Assembly: GCA_037179385.1 (NCBI GenBank)
Contig: CM074187.1
Coordinates: forward strand, 15,811,450-15,875,449
Length of the DNA stretch: 64,000 nucleotides
Direction of reading: 5' to 3'
From: Holothuria scabra
Taxonomy: Eukaryota > Echinodermata > Holothuroidea > Aspidochirotida > Holothuriidae
A program made the translations under genes and the position numbers. Within the stretch, counting starts at the first letter, position 1. Every line of letters begins with the position of its first letter. Of the stretch, positions 60,601 to 64,000 are shown piece after piece. The notes beneath the pieces were generated by a model that was given only the letters and a program-made list of their open reading frames with translations, did no database searches and was not told the DNA's origin.

Positions 60601-60873
60601 TTAGAGCCAGGGGTTGGATTACAGACATCGAAAAACCCTCCTTTGCCCTAACCTGTGTTATGTTAGCCTAACCTAGCCTACCATATTGCGATAACGCTAA
60701 TAATAACATTAGGCTTACTTGGTGCTTGTTGTTAGGAGTTATTTTTAATTAACGTTAGGCCTAGGCCTAGGCCTAAGTTAGGCCGGGTGTTACTGCTATT
60801 ACTGTGACGGGAAAGGAAAGTTATTGTTGGCAAACCTGAAAGTTGTGAGCGAAAAACTGTATCTCTCCGTCAT
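40868..60873 (-). CDS. PSMA2: 20S proteasome subunit alpha type-2 (PSMA2), five coding exons
   Basis: Joined exons are 60836-60873, 46833-47042, 46461-46583, 45531-45750 and 40868-40984 (708 nt, 235 aa; the vertebrate protein is 234 aa). The product is a non-catalytic alpha-ring subunit of the 20S proteasome in cytosol and nucleus. The N-terminus [18 protein letters not shown] and the following VQIEYA form the proteasome alpha signature. [36 protein letters not shown] and the ending IKDYLASIA match PSMA2 along its length. All junctions are GT-AG with consistent phase. Exon 1 is only 38 bp and lies 13.8 kb upstream of exon 2, because intron 1 holds a complete DNA transposon and a minisatellite element. 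No frameshift or stop is seen, so the gene looks intact. Confidence 0.97.
42599..43210. repeat. AT-rich inverted and direct repeat module
   Basis: GATCCAATGAACAGTACTTT at 42600 is followed by a long (TA)n. Its reverse complement occurs at about 42884-42914 and, with one change, at 42950-42976. Downstream sequences after each (TA)n share AGGGGGAAA, ACGTTTTCACACACT / ACGTTTCTACACACT, TGGGAATACG-like and ACTTCAA-GTTG blocks, that is, a diverged duplication of about 350 bp. No protein is seen. Confidence 0.6.
42621..42652. repeat. (TA)n microsatellite
   Basis: Uninterrupted TA dinucleotide run. Others lie at about 42880-42893, 42930-42955, 43621-43646 and 43795-43812, all within the same AT-rich insertion. 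Confidence 0.9.
44811..45007. mobile_element. Short inverted-repeat element (MITE), 197 bp
   Basis: The ends AGAGATGCCAAC and GTTGGCACCTCTG are inverted with one mismatch. The 7-bp sequence ATTTAAC lies directly on both sides (44804-44810 and 45008-45014) and looks like a target duplication. It sits in the tail of the family C element. Confidence 0.65.
45531..45750 (-). CDS. PSMA2: PSMA2 coding exon 4
   Basis: The exon encodes [50 protein letters not shown] and AILTLK. The acceptor CTCTCTAG adjoins 45750 and the donor GTAAAA starts at 45530. The insert EDDKK after GW is slightly longer than in vertebrates and accounts for part of the length difference. Confidence 0.98.
46145..46245. mobile_element. 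MITE family N, right-half fragment in PSMA2 intron 3
   Basis: GGAAATGAATGAAACTTTCA, CACATCAAACATAAC and GTTCTGGACTATTATTT match the end of the complete copy at 10.1 kb. Confidence 0.6.
46461..46583 (-). CDS. PSMA2: PSMA2 coding exon 3
   Basis: The exon encodes [11 protein letters not shown], then [20 protein letters not shown] and the first glycine of GGVRPFG. The acceptor ATACAG adjoins 46583 and the donor GTAAGA starts at 46460. Confidence 0.97.
46833..47042 (-). CDS. PSMA2: PSMA2 coding exon 2
   Basis: The exon encodes [21 protein letters not shown], the SLYDE segment and VYSGMGPDY. The acceptor TTTCAG adjoins 47042 and the donor GTAAGA starts at 46832. Confidence 0.97.
47240..47540 (+). 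mobile_element. Family A element fragment, copy 4
   Basis: It has a diverged 5' end (ACCAGAATGCAAAAAAGCAT, then GAGGTTCCAAT) and about two core units, one with TGACCTTTGACCTCC at about 47370. There is no 3' end. It lies in PSMA2 intron 1, about 200 bp from exon 2. Confidence 0.6.
47541..49064. other. PSMA2 intron 1, between two family A copies
   Basis: No gene seen. At 48305-48435, ACGCGCAGAG and CTCTGCGCAGA lie inverted about 110 bp apart around AGCAAAGC words, possibly another short element. Confidence 0.4.
49065..51143 (+). mobile_element. Family A minisatellite element, copy 5
   Basis: Complete: family A 5' end, about 13 core units of a distinct subtype (CTTTGACCCCTGGTGACCCC, then AGATGACCTTTGACC), a CA/TACA tract (51050-51093) and the 3' hairpin GGTTTC/GAAACC plus CAAAAA. 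About eight perfect DR1 motifs. It is inside PSMA2 intron 1. Confidence 0.75.
51261..51841 (+). other. Unclassified open stretch, possible decayed coding fragment
   Basis: Two plus-strand frames (51261-51485 and 51590-51841) have protein-like composition, e.g. [20 protein letters not shown] and [20 protein letters not shown]. No family recognised; both could belong to a dead mobile element. They are in PSMA2 intron 1, antisense to the gene. Confidence 0.25.
52080..52160 (-). repeat. Inverted copy of an outer repeat flanking the 7.6-kb transposon (left)
   Basis: The minus strand reads TTCCGGGCACGGATTCTAAA, then CTTTTTCTGTGGCGG. The same sequence in plus orientation is at 60362-60430. The transposon appears to have inserted into, or between, two arms of an older element. 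Confidence 0.55.
52341..52425 (-). repeat. tRNA-derived SINE-like head or tRNA pseudogene
   Basis: The minus strand starts GGCGCTCGTAGCGCAGTAGG and has a good D-arm (GCGC/GCGC), an A-box-like TAGCGCAGTAGG and a B-box-like GGTTCGTGTCC. The acceptor stem cannot close (GGCGCTC does not pair with the 3' side) and the anticodon loop lacks the usual U33, so it is not a working tRNA. Confidence 0.55.
53201..53960. repeat. Subterminal tandem duplication, about 380 bp x 2, in the 7.6-kb element
   Basis: Copies near 53201-53580 and 53581-53960 share ATTATGCAAATT / GTTATGCAAATT, GGTCACATGACCTAATTAAT (53251 and 53633), CAGGTAATGCCTACT and AAATGCAATGAAAAGTA (53552 and 53932). The period is 380-382 bp with moderate divergence. 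They lie between the gene's 3' end and the left terminus, where transposase-binding repeats often sit. Confidence 0.8.
54401..54406 (-). terminator. Candidate polyadenylation signal of the transposon gene
   Basis: The minus strand reads AATAAA about 300 nt after the stop at 54705. This is the first clear match downstream. Confidence 0.35.
54705..58043 (-). CDS. Large transposase-like protein of the 7.6-kb element (1,112 aa)
   Basis: This is one uninterrupted frame from ATG 58043 to TAA 54705. The following positions count from a GTG nine codons upstream (58070). A basic region holds [19 protein letters not shown] (about 48-66) and an acidic run sits at 109-125. A long coiled coil spans about 135-310 and a helical block with [18 protein letters not shown] begins near 331. 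A likely RNase H-like core has [14 protein letters not shown] (Asp404) and [12 protein letters not shown] (Asp479), then LYCGKHL (about 523-529) and [13 protein letters not shown] (about 612-624). I could not place a third acidic residue. After a lysine-rich nuclear-signal-like run (TKKKKL, about 1030) a C-terminal SH3/Tudor-like module holds FYKGYVV and FFTVRFDPP. It resembles a family of large intronless proteins of unknown class that I recall from cnidarians, molluscs and fish. The transposase role is inferred from the core motifs and the terminal repeats around it. Confidence 0.75.
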   Translation of the reverse strand: MAVEIAKYKSKNNMSWSELSGLWPRLFQGEKTPDRGLVRRKLLGVVKQREKERKKGKDALSAWLQLPFHKGNSCKDVPQVGECSIPKNADTSENDKAHMGDFDDKDDGDDDENDDEWIPPLNKEDWDQYQILQLEEVKNLETCLQNSERNMKELVSQIQKIEKLNNKLESQRDRFKYELIDMKQERDAMRRQCKTINTENEQLHSKLSYLSMKNVNRRIQSREKVIETLKQSNEDLKTEIIKLEKRNNSLFHEKRKFQEKCRRYERKFEDFQEGSIKMKQLQRELKEKNATIAELEALTDKVMIEEEHIVSTFENGHYSKDIRLTIYELLSMGVGSKKVSQIIKTVLERVGKLKIERLPKPTIIKYMATEQGMLAKQAAHHAISSCEDDITLHTDGTSKKRHHFLTYLASTSEQTVALGLNDIHSETSDIMIQKAEEALKSLSDLLLYTSNEKQEDLEKMLAKIKNTMTDRAAVNKAFVRKFGQWREEVLPRVVPQWQQLSKAAQEDLVKINDLYCGKHLVLNLQEYAQSALYEWEKVENESGKLGREKHIVWNRGNESATMLAIRSVCNCFGPDADPQHGHSFEFNVHLEDQFQDKSHLKEFRGNRFNIPFENATAVYHHIPHIKSLIGAFQESDRNRLMKSCLWDLDDSLIVAGIRAMALLEKQVTSPLMEMLESSLEVVDTSAFYTRTFEKIKQFMVDPTELLHGQTLLFENFPPLKDKQWDSLFQPVTAELEDLTQQALIIISHSLCLCIQRQLEDHLPGGKYHNASEQLRKETKSCPKDNLAPEYLFSHLDRKKREMPNANTITIEGLILWSMNDTLKYLDSLDQDHSKDLLAKARISRKQVIELYRQRRNEIRQHTAKKLRAMEKSQKVKEVKKMEDIQKYTEKASQYILCKKVEDISSLKDLVKHSDTNLTEEEISKKIHEALKSQIRFYKSVNISKKVDYKLFHLSHGKQSLSTLELIDNLTKILEFYQVEEETTNHHSSSSEFHPSENEDAKEKKREELKRKYSYQGTSPTKKKKLNPFPGNEIVHKRISMKFIGQGKRHHFYKGYVVRKSSQLDIEEYLEEDDQQYIGQMDFFTVRFDPPHNELLYCYPLEKEWKDECLFLI
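58086..59670 (-). CDS. N-terminal frame of the 7.6-kb element (161 codons, spliced), in frame with the large ORF
   Basis: Exon 1 is 59484-59670 and exon 2 begins at 58384. The donor CCAG/GTAAGT and an acceptor ending in TTTACAG give matching phase. Exon 1 has a cysteine-histidine cluster CRRCH at residues 19-23 and ICRRHIGLC at 33-41, a possible zinc-binding finger. Exon 2 begins [20 protein letters not shown] and ends in VKW followed by TAA at 58088-58086. The next five codons and the large frame at 58070 continue in the same reading frame. So either a nonsense change has cut one protein of about 1,288 codons in two, or the stop is bypassed, or two proteins are made. Confidence 0.65.
59671..60309. 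other. 5' region of the 7.6-kb transposon
   Basis: No long frame is present. A donor-like CAG/GTAACC on the minus strand near 59836, preceded by a short ATG frame beginning MSSAHQLIT, could be an extra first exon. No acceptor that would join it convincingly to 59670 was identified. Confidence 0.3.
60362..60480 (+). repeat. Inverted copy of an outer repeat flanking the 7.6-kb transposon (right)
   Basis: TTCCGGGCACGGATGCTAAA and CACTTTTTCTATGGC mirror the left copy at 52.1 kb. It is followed by CCCTAA-rich sequence to about 60600. Confidence 0.55.
60836..60873 (-). CDS. PSMA2: PSMA2 coding exon 1
   Basis: The exon encodes [12 protein letters not shown] plus AG, which joins exon 2 to give the conserved serine. 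The donor is GTTTGC, weaker than the others. The ATG is at 60873-60871. It was identified by homology to the PSMA2 N-terminus. Confidence 0.93.
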
Positions 60874-61296
60874 TTTGTACTTGAGCAGTAAGAAGCTGAA
60901 CAATGTAACACACAGTGACACACTGAGAATGGATAAGGATGCGCTTTTCGCTCTGACACACTCTCAGTGCTGTTGCAGTCTGTAGCCTAACGTTAGACTA
61001 TTGCACTATGTTCACTGCGCCACGCGAAGATAGTACGTTTTCGCTGATTCACGTACCATGCATGTAACGCTACATCATAGAGCGCTACATTCATCCAATT
61101 GACCTGCGCAAGTGACCAGAAATCTATTGGCAGTCTAAATAACACTGTACCAGTCCGGTATATACATGCATGGACATACACGCTTTGCAAGTTAATAGGT
61201 GTACGTGTACTGTTACAACCTCCATCGATTTATCCTTGATATTGACTCGATATGCACCAATTTGGGGCCACAAGCTGGGGAGGATAAGTCGATTAG
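60874..61296. promoter_or_regulatory. Upstream region of PSMA2
   Basis: The 420 bp between the PSMA2 ATG and the hAT-like element should contain its promoter and 5'UTR. GC and CpG are higher than in the introns (e.g. CACTGCGCCACGCGAAG near 61015). No TATA box is evident. Confidence 0.35.
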
Positions 61297-61479
61297 CAGG
61301 GGTGACGCCAGCGGGAGGGGGCATGGCCCCGTCGGGGAACACTGCCCCCCGTCGGGGAAGGTCGACGGTTTCGTCGTTGAGGCCTAAAATAATAATAAAA
61401 AATAATAATAAAAAAACCTACCAGGGCTGAAGTTACTAGATAGGTGAACATAATTTTTTGTTTTGAAATGATATAAGTT

Positions 61480-61783
61480 TAAAGGCAGTCATTCGTCACC
61501 CTAAACTACAGTTTCAGTATGCATATATCAAAACTCACAATTGGCACAGCTCTTTGATTGGCATCACATTCAAACAATGCATCATAGCTAAATTACACAG
61601 CATGGGCACTGAGAGTGTCTTGATTACACATTATGGACTTGTATGACCACTGGGACAAGCCATGAAGCAATAAACTAGGATTGTGTCTGGATAAAGATGA
61701 GTTTTAGATAAATGTGGGAGGGGCTAGAAGTAAGTAGGTTGGGAGAACTGGAACTGTTTGGGATGATGAAAATATGCCTGTAA
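61480..61783. mobile_element. MITE family M, copy 3
   Basis: It contains CACAGCTCTTTGATTGGCAT, TTACACAGCATGGGCACTGA and GTGGGAGGGGCT as in copy 2, with weaker ends (CACCCTAAACT / GTTTGGGATGAT). It is nested in the hAT-like element at the right edge. Confidence 0.65.
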
Positions 61784-62689
61784 TACATATCAGAATAGTT
61801 TTCAATCACTTCTTCTTTGCTCCGTTATACCACATTCTATGTCGGAGAAGGACGACAATTTCCTTCGGGGACTGAGGTGGATGATTATGAACTGTTTTTT
61901 TTTTCTTTTTGCACTATTCTACTCTTTTGTAACGGTAGCTTAATGCCTCTCTGAATCTGTTTTAATCAGTTCTTACTAGCTCTGCCATCCCTCATCCCAT
62001 CTTCAATCCACAAGGTCATTCCCCCGTCGGGGAAGGTTGTCGGCCTTTCCCCTGTTGTTGAGAAAACCCATGCCCACGGTAAACTTATAAAAGATGCGGG
62101 TCTGATAAACTTCAGTCACCCGAAAGTTTTTCTTGATTTTGCTCACTAGAAGACCATATTCTTCAAGGAAACTCACAATTCCGAATTTTCTTGACAAAAA
62201 ACAGACGAGAGGTTGATCATGTGCATGCAGTACCCAATGGTGTGCCATCTGCCCTGCCCCCCGACAATCGAATTCTAGCAACGGTAATAAAAATCGACCA
62301 GCCCGTTTTCAGTTCACTTACTGATAAACAGTAGTTTGAGAATGTCTCCCCATAAGTCTGACTAAAACATTTATTTGAAGGTACCTAATTGTAACGTGAC
62401 ATATTTTCAAATACGTTGACAATTAAAACCATTTATAGTCTGAAATTCGGACAGTCACGTAAAAAAATCATTTATTTAGTGAACCTTGCAATTATAGTAA
62501 TTCCGTTGGCATAGTTCCCCCGAAAAGAGACAAGACTATTACATTTACTTGTAGAAGTACCTTTTATCTGATACTTTTCTGATCATTTAGCAATTCGGGA
62601 TTTTGCTATCGAAGTGAAACAGTAATTTCAAAGGAAAGCTCAAAATAACGACTGCTTCATTTCTAGTTACAAGTCTGGGAAATGCCATT

Positions 62690-63050
62690 CCGGCTATCTA
62701 AGGGGTTAGATATTTTAACAATTTTCCTGTACGCTCGGCGCCAACTGATGGTGGGACTCCGCATGGATAGTATTTTGGTCGAACAGATTACTTAACAGAA
62801 CAAAGCATGCTTGTAAATTGTTCTTCGTTAGGGGGCAGCATTATGAAGTGAAAATGTTATTCCGAAAAACTGAAAGCTTTTAAATTCTAGTTTCGAACAC
62901 GGAAATGTCATTTCCTGCTGTCTGGGGTTTCTCAATTTTTCAAAAATTTCTGTGCGCTCGGTCTGGTCTTTCGGGGATTACACTTTCAGGACAAAAACCA
63001 ATTCTACTCCTTCCCAAACTGAAACGCTCCCGTACGCCTATGACAAAAAC
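62690..63050 (-). repeat. Reversed CATAGGCGTA / GGAGCGCC fragment
   Basis: The minus strand reads CATAGGCGTACGGGAGCGTT, TGGTTTTTGTCC..., then CCACCATCAGTTGGCGCCGA. It is nested in the hAT-like element. Confidence 0.6.
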
Positions 63051-64000
63051 ATAAACTATGAAACTTTGAATATATGCTAAGCCAAACTTTTTTTTTCGGA
63101 GAATGTTCAAATATGGTCTGAGGGTCTGAATCTGCATGATGATATTCAGTAAGCCCAGAAAAACTACAGATCACCCCTACTTGATTTTTTTTCTCATGAG
63201 AAGGTAAGATTCTTCCATAAAACGCCCAAACTGTCATAAGCTTTACAATTTTTTCCTCAATACAACCTTCATATTGTTAAAAGTGACAAAATTTGCCATT
63301 TCCGATGGATACTCCATACAATAAATACCCAAAGCCAACCCTGTTAATGACTCAGCATATACTGCCTAATTTTGCTCTTGAAAGGCATATAACTTTTAAA
63401 AACCTAATATTGATTACAACCTTAGCAAAAAAAATTTCTTTCATTAAATTCCAAAATTTTTCTAATTTAATAAGATCTTGCTTTTCTATTCTTCGTTCAA
63501 AAAGGGAAAAACTTTCCGGGCAAACTAAGCTTGTAGTCTCGTCTCGATTTAACGCGTAACCTCAAAAGAATTTCAGCTTTCGCCTTTATAACGTTTTTTA
63601 CTTTTGCCATATGAAGGACAGTTTCTCCAATAGAGACCCAAAATTTTTCATGGTACTAACAAAAGCCAAATTTCTTTCAAAAAGAACTCCAGATTTTTAA
63701 GTATGTGTTAGAAAGAAAGCCCAAAATTACGGCGCGCTACGCGCGCCTCAAATTCTACCAAATCACATCCCACCGGGGCATAACATCACCTTTGTCGGGG
63801 CCTTGAAAATCTGACCCCCCTTTCGGGGAGCTTGACCCCCTGTTGGGCAAATCCTGGCACTACCCCTGTAGATTAGTCGCGATAAGCCTAGCTAGCGATA
63901 ATGGTATTAATGTAAGCCCCAAATCTTTTTATGCCTATCTTAGGTCTAAGCAGATTTTTTGAAATTGAAATTTTGCTTCCCAGTTTAGGTTTTGTTGAGC

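Larger units (their letters stand above)
61297..63868. mobile_element. hAT-like non-autonomous element, 2.57 kb
   Basis: The ends CAGGGGTGACGCCAG and (reverse strand) CAGGGGTAGTGCCAG are inverted with three mismatches in 15. The 8 bp outside are TCGATTAG and TAGATTAG, a target duplication with one change; CAGGGG ends and 8-bp duplications are typical of hAT. CCCCGTCGGGG palindromes occur near both ends. A MITE M copy and a reversed CATAGGCGTA fragment are nested inside. No transposase frame. Confidence 0.62.

Overview
The window is animal nuclear DNA: AT-rich, dense in introns and repeats, with two conserved eukaryotic genes on the minus strand, both split by GT-AG introns. The repeat families (CA-tailed minisatellite elements, short inverted-repeat elements, CR1/L2-type LINE fragments) suggest a marine invertebrate, plausibly an echinoderm. 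That placement is inference, not proof.

Host genes. (1) A Rab small GTPase of the Rab5/21/22/31 group has six coding exons between 19703 and 1701 and encodes 227 aa ending in GGCC. An upstream 5'UTR exon may lie near 25.5 kb. (2) The 20S proteasome subunit alpha-2 (PSMA2) has five coding exons between 60873 and 40868 and encodes 235 aa. Its 38-bp first exon is separated from exon 2 by a 13.8-kb intron. Everything from 20 to 40.9 kb is intergenic and almost entirely repeats.

Mobile DNA. Intron 1 of PSMA2 carries an apparently complete 7,614-bp DNA transposon (52707-60320). It has 11-bp perfect terminal inverted repeats (TAGGGAGGTCA) and a 7-bp target duplication (TTACTAT). It encodes, on the minus strand, a spliced 161-codon N-terminal frame and then, in the same frame after a single TAA, a 1,112-aa protein with a coiled coil, a possible RNase H-like (DDE-type) core and a C-terminal reader-like module. 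I cannot assign it to a named superfamily.

Minisatellite elements. Five copies of family A (5.8-9.4, 29.8-32.0, 34.0-36.0, 47.2-47.5 and 49.1-51.1 kb), one of family B (37.9-39.7 kb) and one interrupted copy of family C (41.7-45.5 kb) share one plan: a 5' mini-hairpin, a short arm, a core of about 145-bp tandem repeats, a CA/TA microsatellite, then a 3' hairpin followed by CAAAAA. The 5' arm is complementary to the 3' arm in each family, although the arm sequence differs between families. This resembles non-autonomous Helentron (Pearl/HINE-like) elements. The core unit carries TGACCTTTGACCT, a perfect DR1 nuclear-receptor site (AGGTCAAAGGTCA on the other strand), repeated roughly forty times in the window.

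Other repeats: a 2.57-kb hAT-like element at the right edge (61297-63868), a CATAGGCGTA-ended composite (21.4-24.6 kb), several short inverted-repeat elements, three LINE reverse-transcriptase fragments, and a tRNA-derived SINE-like head.
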